In this document: positions 36,009-47,336 of the stretch, in pieces
Numbering within the stretch: position 1 is the stretch's first letter
How the letters are laid out: each line of letters starts with the position of its first letter
Assembly (NCBI GenBank): GCA_963514095.1
Contig: OY741285.1
Span: 14,683,320-14,747,319, forward strand
Direction of reading: 5' to 3'
DNA length: 64,000 nt
Origin: Eutrigla gurnardus
Taxonomy: Eukaryota; Chordata; Actinopteri; Perciformes; Triglidae
Position numbers and translations under genes: made by a program
Notes under the pieces: model-generated
Databases searched by the model: none
Told to the model about the DNA's origin: nothing
The model's input: the letters and a program-made list of their open reading frames with translations, nothing else

Positions 36009-36252
36009 TTGATTCAAAACCCAGACTTGGTACATGGATAAAGAAGCCGAATACCACCCTGTACATAACATTTTACTCTGCCATAACAGTGTGTACCCCC
36101 ATATAAAGCTGATTAAGTGTTCCAAAAGCCAGAGATGAAGGTGGCAGCTTCTTAAGTGCTGAATAAAAGTCTGGTCTAGATCATTTTAGCACCACATGCA
36201 GATGTCTTGTGTATTTAAAGTCATATTTTAGAACAGACTATTTTAATAAGAG

Positions 36253-36258
36253 TTTATT
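36253..36258 (-). terminator. Polyadenylation signal of copy C
   Basis: AATAAA on the minus strand, 35 bases inside the 3' UTR exon starting at 36293. A roughly 10-base deletion relative to B lies just before it. Confidence 0.7.
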
Positions 36259-36375
36259 AACAGTGCCACAAGGCTGAAGCTCTGTCAAGTCACCTGCAAC
36301 ACAAAAGAAAAAAGGTCAGTTAGTCATGCTGAACAGCAAGACAAAAGCCAAGATTGCATTTCCCCACAATATACC

Positions 36376-36840
36376 TTAGACCTTGATGCCTCCTTTGGAC
36401 CCAGTCACTGGTGCAGTCTGGCCTGGGGAATGGACAGCCTTGGAGACAGAGACTGGTGGTTCAGGGTACTCTGGGGAGTAGTTGCTGTGGGAAAGGAATT
36501 CTCGGAATCGCCAGTAGTCATCTTTTGACTGGATGATGTAGAATGAGGGCGGCAGAGGGGACGTCTTACTCGCGCTCTGCTGCGTCTTGCCAGGAGACCG
36601 CCAGAAGTCATAGGACGCAGGACCAGGAAACGAGGAGTACTCTCCCCCTGCAGGCATGCTGGCCCACGGCAGGCCAGGTGGAGAACCAGCACCATAAACG
36701 GTATTGGAGGATTCAGGAGCAGCATAAACACCAAATGTTGGGTTGTAGAATGAAGGATCAGCACCTCCTCCAGGGGCTGCTGGGTTCTGACCTGAAACAC
36801 AGGAGTCAACGAGAATGTGTCAGGAAGGTTTGTGTAAAGT

Positions 36841-36877
<37 letters not shown>

Positions 36878-37476
36878 GCCAATAAAACTCTGGAATGAAA
36901 AGACATTGCTATAAGTCATTTTTGTTGCGTTTCAAGTAATCCACTTCAGCGCTTTTTTTTTTTAGGCTGTATACAGGAGAGCCGAGACAGAAGTCTGGGA
37001 GACTTACCACCTTTTGTTGCAGAGTAAATGTTGGTATTAGGATGAGAGTTGTAACCATAGTTGAAGGTTGTAGCAGTGTTACCTGCAGCAGGATATGCTG
37101 GAGAAGCCCCATAGTATGCTGGAGTGCCCCGATAGGCTGGGGCTGCTGCCATACCACCTGAGCCCATGTTGAAGTTTCCACTGGTGCCACCAACAGAGCT
37201 AGGAGCCTTCTTCCCAGTGCCGGTAACTGGATGGACAGATTTAAGTTGAGAATTACCTTGTGCATCCAATACATAGTCTGTGATAAAGAAGGGGAAACTC
37301 ACATCCTTTAGCAGGGAAACAAGCACCACTGCTAAACAGCAGCAGACAGATCCAAGAAACCCTGGAAGACAGAGACATGAAGTCATTTCCACCAAAAAGT
37401 TAAATCAAACTCAAACAACCACTTACAATACTGCATGGACCCACTCAACTCACCTCAAAGACATCCCAGACACCAT
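36376..37476 (-). CDS. Array copy C: small secreted Pro/Tyr/Gly-rich protein (238 residues)
   Basis: Spliced exons on the minus strand: 37476-37454, 37361-37303, 37226-37008 and 36791-36376 (stop TAA), with a 3' UTR exon from 36293. Splice sites are the same GT-AG pairs as in the sisters, and 717 coding bases keep the frame. Differences from D are few: AYRGTPAYY for AYRASPAYY in exon 3, and a PAGGEYSS-type change, QTAP for KTAP and YWRF for YRRF in exon 4. Intron 3 contains a 31-base A run near 36842-36872, expanded relative to the sisters. Upstream lies the GAGGGCGCGTTCAGAC spacer, then the truncated gypsy element at 37867. Function not recognised. Confidence 0.8.
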
Positions 37477-37550
37477 GTTGGACTTGAAACAGCAGCAGCC
37501 TGTGGAGGTTGTAGCCAGAAGCTCTGTGCTGTGAGGAGTGGCTCCTCTGG

Positions 37551-37572
37551 ATTTATAGTGATGCTCCACATG
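37551..37572 (-). promoter_or_regulatory. Core promoter of copy C (TATA box and E-box)
   Basis: CTATAAAT on the minus strand (37558-37551) and a CATGTG E-box (37572-37567), at the same spacing to each other and to the ATG (75 bases) as in copies B and D. Confidence 0.65.
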
Positions 37573-37630
37573 AGCTCTGCACTAATTAAAGTCATTGATG
37601 ACACCTGGAACCCAATCAGGCCCTGCAGCC

Positions 37631-37866
37631 TGAGGGCGCGTTCAGACTGCACCTTTCCGATGATGGACCTAATTGACTTTGCATTGGCTTGCTTCACATT
37701 AAGCTGAAATGAATTGTGGTTCTGCTCCACTGCATCGCTTGCGTCGCTCACGTGGGGAAAAAAATTGAGAAAAGTTCAAATTTTCAGGCGCCAATGGATC
37801 CGTCAGCCAGACACACCTGCTACTTCCCCATAGGTGGTGGAAGAGAAGAGGTGAAAAACAGGCAAG
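37631..37866. repeat. Duplicated spacer upstream of copy C
   Basis: It matches 33744-33980. It shows the uninterrupted CTGAGGGC that serves as the empty site for the outer hAT. Homology stops after GGCAAG at 37866, where the gypsy element begins. Confidence 0.8.
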
Positions 37867-38968
37867 TGTGGCACACCTACGACTGTGTGACCACATTGAT
37901 TTGATTTATTTAATAAAGATTCGGCAGGAAATTCAAATAGAAATAATTTGAATTGTTATATGTATTTTTTTTGTATTTTCATTTATATTTAATGAGGGGA
38001 CAAGTTACAGGATGATCAAAGCAGAGTATTATGTGTGACAGTGGGGCGGAACGTTTGTGTCACTCCAGTTGTTGCGGGGACCGTAAACAATGCGAGGCCT
38101 CTCCCCCGTCTCGTCAGACGCAATCTGGAGACAAACGAGACGCACCGTGTCCTCATTTGCTGTCGTACCTGCTTTCCTTAACAGGTCGGTAAACTGTATA
38201 AAACCTGTAAAATATGCACTGTTGAACTTGAATGTGTTTATACGGATATTGGGTATTTTGTTCGAGTGTTAAAAATGTTAACGTGTACGTCTGGGAAAGT
38301 TAGCGAGACTTTTTCCGATGCTAATAACATGGAGACGCCATGTTGCGCACACATGCGCATTGATAAATGGGACTAAGTTAACGGGAACGGGTTCGAAATG
38401 CTCCGGTACATGGTGAAAGTTAATGCCGTTTATAAAAATGTGCACTTTATTAAAATGGCATTGTAATAAGCGCATGTACGTAATAAGTTACTGGTTGTTA
38501 AGGTTTTATTGTGTGTGTGAGAATAATATGACATGTAGCATTCTTGATGAGTCATTCCATAACCTGTATTTAGTACAGATGCCGTGGTGAGGATTTTGCC
38601 GTATTAAAGGGGCCAAATGCCAACTTTTAGTATGTTGCTACAAAGAAGGTTAATTAAATACCTGGAACTGTTTATTGATGTATAAAATCAAAATATAATT
38701 GTGTAAATATATACATGGTGATTGTTAATGTGTGAAACTTGTGAATTGTGATTGGATATTTGAGCTGGATGAAAATAGATAGAATGGATGATTGGAATGA
38801 TTATTAAAGTAATGGCTTATGGTTATATGATTATTTCATGTTGAATAAAACAACCAGAGACGCAATCTGGAGACAAACGAGACGCACCGTGTCCTCATTT
38901 GCTGTCGTACCTACTTTCCTTAACAGGACATATCTGCCTTACGGTGCCCTATCCTGGGACCCGTAACA
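37867..38968 (+). repeat. 5' LTR / leader region of the gypsy element (limits uncertain)
   Basis: The block starts TGTGGCACACC and ends CCGTAACA six bases before the primer site. A 70-bp direct repeat occurs at 38116-38185 and 38858-38927 (one mismatch), with AATAAA signals at about 37907 and 38843 and a TATAAAAC at about 38195. With no 3' LTR for comparison, the true LTR start could be 37867 or near TGTGACAG at 38034. The internal repeat suggests a rearranged or tandem LTR. Confidence 0.5.
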
Positions 38969-38973
38969 GATCT

Positions 38974-38991
38974 TGGGGGCTCGTCCGGGAT
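38974..38991 (+). other. Primer-binding site, proline tRNA
   Basis: TGGGGGCTCGTCCGGGAT is complementary to the 3' end of tRNA-Pro. The same 18-mer serves as primer site in several gammaretroviruses. It lies just after the LTR end and 160 bases before gag, the expected place. Confidence 0.85.
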
Positions 38992-39148
38992 CGGCACCAC
39001 TTCCTGGTAGGAGCTGGAGCTGATCGACAAATGACATCTGAGACTGAGGCTGATGCGAGCTGAGTGCCGAAGGTGTTGAGCCGGAGCGGAGACTGTGCCA
39101 TTGCTGAACTGTGTGATTCATCGCGAAAGACTGTGGAAAGCTGCTGCC

Positions 39149-40474
39149 ATGTCGGAGAGTGGGAGGAAGAGCCTAGTGTGGGACATTAGGAAGTCACTGC
39201 TCACCTTGTCAGCTGGAGAGCTCTTTCACATCGCCAGAGAGGTGGGTCCAGTGTCAGATTGGGAACTGTCTGATCTCCACGAAGGAGACCATGAAGGTTG
39301 CTTCGACTACATCAGTTCGTTCATGCAGAGTAAGGACTTGTTAGAGTTAGAAGACAGTGGAATGGCTGATTTATTGGTTTTGAAGGATGCTATTGATGCT
39401 GTTAAGAGTCAAAGTGTATTGCCTTTGCCAGACTTAGAACTGCAACTGAAAGATGTTAATGGTGATACTTTCACAACTGACCCCATCATTACCTACTGCT
39501 GTATCTAACTCCACAAACACTGAGTTATTGACAATGCTCACTAGCTATGAGGAGCTAGGTAAAAGACTGAGACAACACATTACAGAACCCGCAACACAGT
39601 CACCGGGAGACTCTTCGCTATTTGCACAGGCTAACAAGTCTCGACATGGATCACACAACAACCCAGCAAGTGTACAACCCATCCGAGAGGGGATGATTTC
39701 CATAAGGGATCTCTCCTACCTTCAAAGAAGGGAGTTTAAAGTGCAAGGGGGCCAAGTTGGTGATCAATCGTCAGACATCAGTTATAACAATGTCTGTAAA
39801 CAGATAGAGGAAGGGATTAAAGAAGGCTTCCATGATTCAGAGATTGTTCGTGGTGTGCTTCGGATAATAAAACCTGGAACGTTTAAAGAGATGCTAATGA
39901 ACAAGGATGACCTGAATGTGATGGAACTTAAGGGGTTTCTCCAGGCTCACCTAAGGGAAAAAAACAGTACAGAGCTATTTCAAGAGCTAATGTGTGCCAA
40001 ACAGGATGAGAATGAGACACCACAACAATTCCTCTATCGTGTTATCGGTTTGAAGCAACGTGTCCTATTCACGTCAAAACTGTCGGATGCAAGCATTAAA
40101 TACAGTGCAGCCACTGTTCAGGATGTCTTCCTACATACAGTTTACCAAGGATTAGGCTACAAACAGCGACATATGAAGAGAAATAAGACCTCTCTTATCA
40201 AGTGGTGATGTAAGTGATGAGACGATTCTGCGCCATGTAATGAGAATCAATTGAAAGTGAAAGACAAAAGCGCATAGGTCCCTCTCGTCGGCAAGCTGCA
40301 GTACATGCACATGGTGTACAGTTTGAGACTAATACTACAAAAGAACAGTGCAGTAAGCAAGAGAGCTCGACAACCAAGTTGAAGACCGACCCAATTAAGG
40401 AGCTTGCAGGCAAAGTAGATGAGCTCACCAGCATGATTGAGGCCACGAAACAACAAATTCTAAGTGTAATCTAA
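39149..40474 (+). pseudogene. gag of the gypsy element (frameshifted)
   Basis: The likely start is the ATG at 39149 (MSESGRKS); an in-frame upstream ATG at 39095 is less likely. The first frame runs to 39508. The continuing frame (STNTELLTMLTSYEEL onward) is offset and runs to 40208, so there is an indel near 39480-39500. Further breaks near 40160 and 40245 precede the last piece, which ends in a coiled-coil-like KELAGKVDELTSM stretch and a TAA at 40472. Gag forms the particle shell in this family. No CCHC zinc knuckle is visible between the end of gag and the protease motif, where many relatives have one, suggesting a small internal deletion or a clade that lacks it. Confidence 0.75.
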
Positions 40475-40479
40475 GTGGT

Positions 40480-43400
40480 TTGGCAGTAACTGCATTGCTT
40501 GATTCAGGCGCACAAGTTAGTATAATAAGCCGTGCCTGGAAAGACCTACATCTACCTGACCAGGATATTCGACCAATGTCTGAGATCATTGAGGAACTGG
40601 ATGAGCTAAAGGTTTATGCCGTCAACGGAGAGCTCATTCCATTAGATGGATGGGTTCCCATAATGACCAACCTACCTGGGAATGAGGACCCAAGTCAGTG
40701 TCCCATTCTTAGTCAGCACCTTGACCATGGAAAGACCATTAATTGGCTTTAATGTTCTAGAGCAGCTGGTTGAGGGACAACCAGAACGGTTAGTGCCTAC
40801 TCTGCTCCAGTTGTTTCAGAATGCCATCAGTGTGTCAAGTGAGCAAGCAGAAGCAGTGGTGAGCTTTATTCAGACAGTGGAGCCAAAACATGTCCCAAGG
40901 GCGCTTAAGAACTGGTACAAAGGACATGGTCGTTCCAGCTGGACAAATCTGCTGGGTGAGATGCCAGGTTCCCCCAGCTATGAACTCCTCCGAATGTCTG
41001 GTGCTGTTCGAAGCCGACGAGGGCAGTCAGCCTTTAGAGCAGTTAGACCTAGGAGCAGGTTTGGTTGAAATGCAGAATCCTTTGAAACCATATGTCACCA
41101 TTGCTGTTGGCAACAATACCAACCATGACATCATCTTGCCACGTAGGACAGCCCTGGGCACCCTACAGTGTATTGAAAGGGTTGTGGAAGCTGACTCTCC
41201 AAGCAAAACAGCACTCATGACAGCAGTCAATGAGGTTACCTCTCAACCGCTTCAGTCAACTTCCCCAAGGTGGCATCCGTCTGTGAACCTTGATCACCTG
41301 GAGGAAAATCAGCAAGAGATTGTTAGGAAAATGTTATTTGAGGAGTCTAACGCTTTTTCCAAAGATGAGGATGACATTGGATGCAACCCGAGCTTGCAAA
41401 TGGTGATACATCTGAAAGATGACATTCCTGTGCAGAGGGCGTACACATCCATACCAAAACCGCTGTTGAAAGAGGTGAAGAAATATGTTCAAGATCTCCT
41501 TGTCAAGGGATGGATTGTGAAATCAAAGTCCTCCTATGCAGCTCCAGTTGTATGTGTGCGGAAGAAAGATGGCACGCTGCGCCTCTGCATAGATTACCGC
41601 CTATTGAATCAGAAAACTGTGCCGGATAGACACCCACTACCTCGAATACGAGACTTGCTGGACACCTTGGGTGGTTACTCGTGGTTTAGCATCCTTGACC
41701 AGGGTAAGGCCTACCACCAGGGTTTTGTGGCTGAAAGTTCACGTCATTTCACTGCATTCATCACACCCTGGGGGCTCTATGAGTGGGTAAGGATCCCATT
41801 TGGTCTATCAAATGCGCCAGCAGCATTCCAGAGAAGTATGGAGGAGATGTTGAGTTCTCTGAGGGACGAGTGCTGTATACCCTACCTCGATGACATCCTC
41901 TGCTACTCGCGGTCGTTTGAAGATCACGTGGAAGTGGTCCGCAAGGTTCTCCAGGCTCTGCAACATCAAGGGGTTAAGCGCCGATCTGGAAAGTGTGAAT
42001 TATTCAAACAGGAAGTTCGCTATGTATGGTCGCCTTGTCTCTGCTGATGGTGTTCGAGTTGACCCCAAGGACATGGATGCTGTGCTGACTTTGAAAGACA
42101 AAACGCCACAGACTGTAGGTGATTTGAGAAGGGTACTCGGGTTTCTCAGTTACTATAGGTCGTACATCCAGAACTTCTCAAAGATAGCAAAGCCATTATA
42201 TGAGATGCTCCAAGGGAAATCCTCAACACAACCAGTCAAGTCGGGACAAGTTAAAGCAAAGGGACCTCAACTGTCGTCTAGGACACCCATAGAGTGGACT
42301 GTTGAACATCAAAGTGTACTCGAGAAACTCATTGATATGTTGACTCAACCACCAGTTTTGGCATACCCAAACTTTGACATGCCGTTCGTCTTGCCTACTG
42401 ATGCATCAGAACAAGGTCTTGGAGCTGTTCTCTACCAGCAACAGGAAGGGAAATTGCGAGTCATTGGGTATGGGTCACGGACATTAACAGCTGCAGAGAG
42501 GAACTACCATCTACATAGTGGCAAGTTGGAGTTCCTTGCACTCAAGTGGGCAGTGTGTGAAACATTTGATGGACTATCTCTTCTATGCTCCACACTTTAC
42601 CATCTTCACTGACAACAATCCACTTACTTATGTCATGGGCACCGCCAAACTCAATGCGGTTGGTCACCGGTGGGTGGGAGAATTGTCAGACTTCCATTTT
42701 GACATTAAGTACAGGCCAGGAAGAGTCAACACGGATGCAGATACTCTGTCCAGAGTCCATCTTGATATTGACCAGTTCATGGCAAAGTGCACAGAAGAGT
42801 TGTCGCAGGATGTAGTGAATGCAGCGTGGGAAGGAAGTCAAGCAGCCCAAAGGAAAGATGTGGCATGGGTGGCTGCTCTTTCTGTCTCCTATCAAGATGT
42901 TGTCCTACAGCCTCGCGCCTCTCTACACAGCATAAGTCGTGATGACTTGGTTCAAGCTCAGAAAGAAGATATTGACATTAGAGAGATCTATAAGCTCAAA
43001 GAGACAAGTACAAAACTGACAGATGACATCAGAAGAACCATGAAAGGAACTGCATGCAAGATCCTACATGAGTGGAGCAGGTTGCACATTGAGGATGGAC
43101 TGCTATACCGAAGAACAACGGATAGGAAGCAGTTAGTCCTACCTCTGAAATACCAACCTGTGGTATAAAACACCTCCACGGCAACATGGGGCATGTGGGC
43201 ATGGAGAGAGTCCTTCACCTCGCCAGGGAGAGGTTTTACTGGTCCTACATGAAAAGGTGTGTCGAAGAATATGTGACCAAAAAGTGTAGTTGCATCATGC
43301 AGAAGAAGCCTTCAGTTCATGTTCGTGCACCAATGAGTGGTTTGAAGTCTAACTCGCCCTTGGAGATGGTTTGCATCGACTTCTTACACCTGGAAAAGAG

Positions 43401-44908
43401 CAAAGGGGGTTACGAGTACATCCTGGTAGTAATCGACCATTTTACCAGGTTTTCTCAGGCCTATCCTACAAAAAACAAGGCTGGCCGGATGACAGCAGAA
43501 CGTATATACAATGACTTTGTACCACGTTTTGGATTCCCGAACAAACTCCATCATGACCAAGGACGGGAGTTTGAAAATGAACTGTTTCGAACCCTTGGAC
43601 AGCTCTCGGGAGTGGGACATTCCAGAACATCGCCATATCACCCTCAAAGTAATCCAGCAGAGCGATTCAACAGGACCTTACTACAGATGCTGCGAACCTT
43701 GACAGATAAAGAAAAGGAGGCATGGAAAGAACACCTCCCACAGGTTGTACATGCGTATAACTGCACCCGCCATGAGTCTACGGGTTATTCGCCTCATTAT
43801 CTGCTCTATGGTCGACACCCTCGGCTTCCTGTGGATCTCTTGTTTGGTTTGGCCGAGGAGACGGATCCAGTGACACACAGAGGTTACACTGAGAAGTGGC
43901 AGAAACGGATGGCAGAAGCATACCGCATTGCTAACGACAACAGCCTGTCTTCGAGTGCAAAGGGAAAGTCCTACTACGATCGGAAGGTGAGAGGAGTGGT
44001 CCTGCAGCCTGGTGATAGGGTGTTGGTTAGAAATCTGGGAGAGCGAGGCGGGCCTGGCAAACTACGTTCCTACTGGGAGAAGAGGATATATGTAGTGAAG
44101 GAACAAGTAGCAGACAATCCAGTGTATGTCATTCACCCAGAAAATGATGGCAAAGGAAGATTGCGGACGCTGCACAGAAACCTGCTTCTACTACTCGAAT
44201 TCCCGCCGCAGCCGACCAAATCAACTTCAATGCCACGAACGCAAGGAAAACCTCAGTTGAGAAGAAGTAAGGTGACAGACAGAGCTGAGAACGTGGAGAC
44301 ACCTGACTCGGATGACGAGTCAGGAGGAGGTTACTGGCTGAGGATACCCATGAGTTGGGCTGAGCCAACGACAACCACTTCCCCAGAGAGAATGCGGACT
44401 CAGACTCCTAGAATCCAACCGGCACAAAGAACATGTAGGGATGAGGATTCAACCAGATCGGTTGGAGGATGTGGCAGAAGTCATGAGCGGATGGAGGTCC
44501 AAACCATACCGGAAATGGACTTGCCACCAGAAACTGTAACACAGTCAAAAGATCAGTGGAAAAGACACTCACCAGGTGAGAACAAACTACGACAGGAGGA
44601 TGATCAGGACATTACGCATGACACTGAAGACGATGGGAATCTGGAGGGGATGGGGCATGAGGTACTTCAGATGGAGGAGGAGCAGGAGTTGGCTCGTGAT
44701 GCAGACCTCGAGGAGAACTCTCAATCACACTCGGAATCGGGATCCCCTGTTCTACTGAGAAGGTCCACAAGGGAAAGACGGCCAGGCCAAATGCTCACCT
44801 ACTCATCACTGGGTCATCCGACCTACCAACCATGCCCTGTTGTAAATACTGTTGACACATATCTCATACCATATACTCACCCACTGTACAGACCACCATT
44901 CCAGTGTG
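40480..44908 (+). pseudogene. pol of the gypsy element: protease, RT, RNase H, integrase (several frameshifts)
   Basis: Protease: LLDSGAQVSIIS near 40495 with the catalytic Asp. Reverse transcriptase: about 41430-42030, with the first catalytic Asp in SILDQGKAYHQ and the YLDD box at about 41881-41909. RNase H: about 42390-42760, with PTDASEQGLGA, FTDNNPL and DADTLSR acidic positions. Integrase: a His/Cys finger (HGNMGH, then KKCSC) at about 43170-43310, then Asp in CIDFLHL, Asp in HHDQGREFE and Glu in NPAERFNR. I count 34 residues between the second Asp and the Glu, one fewer than usual. A GPY-like module follows around 44040-44150. Frame breaks lie near 40730, 40920, 42020, 42575 and 43166. 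The last open frame runs into spacer sequence to 44955. The product cannot be made as one protein. Confidence 0.85.
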
Positions 44909-45709
44909 GTTTCATGTATAACTACTTTTTAATCTATACAATGCCAAGCCATTAAAACGGATACATATTAAATTATAGATTGGCGTGTCACAATCTTACA
45001 AAAACAGGAAAATGTATAGTTGCTTGCAATAGGTTGTATTCATTTTATGGTGTACTTTTGAGTTTAACATTTTTTTTTAAGAAAAATAGTTTGGGATTAA
45101 ATCATTTTGGGGAGCCCCTGCAGTAACTATGTGGACACCATGGGCGTCGCTAGACACTTTTTACTGGGGCACGTGCCACAGTATTGATCTGCCATGCCCC
45201 AGTAAAATCTCCCATTCGAGTTTTAACAAGCTACTATATTTGGCAGTGGATTAATTTATATCGATAACAGTAGAAGAATGGATTCTCTTTTCAGCCACAA
45301 TCTCAAACCAACGCAGTTTAACCCAAAATACAAGCTGAGGCGCGCACCTTGTGGTCCGGGTCCGGCACGCATATTACGTCCGTGCACGGCCGTGTGCATG
45401 TCGTAGCCGGTGCACCGCTCTGTGATTTTAATAGGGGGCCTGTGCCCCAGTAGAGCTTTATGTCTAGCAACGCCCCTGGTGGACCCCCTGTTGAACATCA
45501 CTTCCAGTTCATTGTGAAACAGTCACTGCAGGGAAGTTGCTTTTACGATTCAAAACCCAGACTTGGTACATGGATAAAGAAGCAGAATACCACCCTGTAC
45601 ATGAAATTTTGCTCTGCCATAACAGTGTGTACCCCCATGTAAAGCTGATTAAGTGTTCCAAAAGCCAGAGATGAAGGTGGCAGCTTCTGAAGTGCTGAAT
45701 AAAAGTCTG
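44909..45709. repeat. Duplicated inter-gene spacer 3
   Basis: It matches 34322-34545 and 35816-36170, and 25570-26338 in the A-B spacer, with the hAT MITE in place. It ends at AAAAGTCTG, where a MITE has inserted. Confidence 0.8.
45139..45478. mobile_element. hAT MITE, duplicated copy 3
   Basis: The ends CATGGGCGTCGCTAGAC and GTCTAGCAACGCCCCTG are flanked by GTGGACAC (45131-45138) and GTGGACCC (45479-45486). It is the most complete of the three copies (340 bp) and lacks the nested element of copy 2. Confidence 0.87.
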
Positions 45710-46513
45710 GGGTGCAGTCGAATAGTCAAAAAATAAGGTCCTAACTCCTATTCCTAACTCCTATTCCTTGACCTCTGGGGAAAACGTCACGGGGTTAAGG
45801 AAAGGCGATAGGAGAACTCAAAAGGATTTAGGAAAAGTCGACCGCGGTGCTCAGAGAATCCGACCGGACTTTCACTAAGCTACGTCATTAAAACGCGGCC
45901 GCTGACGATTGACAGCTGATGATCGGCGCCGGCGATTGACGTGCCTCTGCGCTGGAGAAACTACAATAATGGACTAGAAAAAACACGTCGTCCACTTCTC
46001 CACATGTTGGTTTTATAAACAGCTGGTTCACTGACCGGCTTCAGGTCCAGCAGCTCCTCCTTCCTGTTTGACGGTTGCTTTATTTACGTTTCATTTGTGG
46101 TTTTAGTTTCGTTTGTCAAGTTTGTAACATGATTGAAATAAATAAAAATACCATTCAATTATTATCACTGTCCACACACATTTATCACTATTCCAATTAC
46201 TATATGTCTGCATGAAAGTAATTGTTAAATATGTAAATAGGCATATTGTTTGTTTTCATGAACGGCCGAGGTGTGCGGCACTTTAACTGTTGCTCTCGCA
46301 AAGAATTGTGGGTCGGCGTAATCTCCTTTCCTTTGGCATAGGAAGGTCCGTTGCATCCTATTCTAAAGGAGCTCTGAAAGGAAGCATTGGAGCTCCTTTC
46401 CTTTGCATTTAGAGAATTCGAACAGCTCTTATCATGGCGGCCGCTTGTTTACTTCCGGGTCACTTCTTCAGTTAGGAACCTTTCTAAGCAAAAAAGACTA
46501 TTCGACTGCACCC
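45710..46513. mobile_element. MITE with perfect 18-bp termini and CTG target duplication
   Basis: It begins GGGTGCAGTCGAATAGTC and ends with the exact complement GACTATTCGACTGCACCC, flanked by CTG at 45707-45709 and 46514-46516. The paralogous spacers at about 26339 and 36171 read AAAGTCTGGTCTAGAGC uninterrupted, which is the empty site. The 3-bp duplication fits a Harbinger-like element. Interior AGGAAAGG/CCTTTCCT motifs are near both ends; there is no transposase. Perfect ends suggest it is young. Confidence 0.92.
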
Positions 46514-46516
46514 CTG

Positions 46517-47130
46517 GTCTAGAGCATTTTAGCACCACATGCAGATGTCTTCTGTATTTAAGGTCATATTTTAGAACAGACTGTTTTAATAGTTTAATTG
46601 AGCAGAGGTCTTCAATGTTTCCAGGCCAAGGACCACCAAGGCCGATAGTGATATGGAGGAACCCGTATTATATATATATATATATCAAATTGATTAAACA
46701 GGGCCAATATATAATGCAGCCTATAGTTTCATGTATAACTACTTTTTAATGTATACAGTGCCAAGCCATTAAAAGGAACAGATGTGAAAATACCAATCCT
46801 ACACACACAGGGAAATGTATAGTTGCTTGCAATAGGTTGTATTCATTTTATGGTGTACTTTTTGGAGTTTTACATTTTTTTGAATAGTTTGGGATTAAAT
46901 TTTGGGGGACCCCCTGTTGAACATCTCTTCCAGTTTATTGTGAAACATTCACTGCAGAAAAAGTTGCTTTTACCATTCAAAACCCAGACTTGGTACATGG
47001 ATAAAGAAGCCGAACACCCTGTACATGAAATTTTGCTCTGCCATAACAGTGTGTATCCCCATGTAAAGCCGATTAGATGTTCCAAGAGCCAGAGATGAAG
47101 GTGGCAGCTCCTAAAGTGCTGAATACATGT
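46517..47130. repeat. Extra partial copy of the 3' flank and host repeat
   Basis: The TGGTCTAGAGCATTTTAGC segment occurs at 46517 and again at 47131, so the sequence downstream of copy D is duplicated once more. The CAGAGGTCTTCAATG repeat here (about 46608-46960) lacks the hAT MITE: GGGATTAAATTTTGG runs directly into GGGACCCCCTGTTG. Confidence 0.75.
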
Positions 47131-47211
47131 CTGGTCTAGAGCATTTTAGCACCACATGCAGATGTCTTCTGTATTTAAAGTCGCATTTTCGAACAGATCA
47201 TTTTATAATAG

Positions 47212-47217
47212 TTTATT
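47212..47217 (-). terminator. Polyadenylation signal of copy D
   Basis: AATAAA on the minus strand, about 42 bases into the 3' UTR exon that begins at 47259. Confidence 0.75.
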
Positions 47218-47336
47218 AAGTGTAAACAGTTCCACAAGGATGAAGGTCTGTCAAGTCACCTGCAACACAAAAGAAAAAGGTCAGTTAGTCATGGTGAACA
47301 GGACAACAGCCAAGATTGCATTTCCCACAATATACC

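Larger units (their letters stand above)
37867..44908 (+). mobile_element. Ty3/gypsy LTR retrotransposon, degenerate, 3' LTR missing
   Basis: A 7,042-bp block separates two pieces of the duplicated spacer. It replaces the roughly 340 bases that the sister spacer has at 33981-34321. In order it contains an LTR/leader region, a proline-tRNA primer site, gag, protease, reverse transcriptase, RNase H and integrase. That order, RNase H before integrase at the end, is Ty3/gypsy. The right end joins the spacer inside the pol reading frame, so the end of pol, the polypurine tract and the 3' LTR are lost. At least six frame breaks make it non-functional. Confidence 0.9.

Noticed and set aside
40198..40456. 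Minus-strand frames of 69-82 codons within the gypsy element
   Set aside because: They are shadows of the gag C-terminal region, which reads convincingly on the plus strand.
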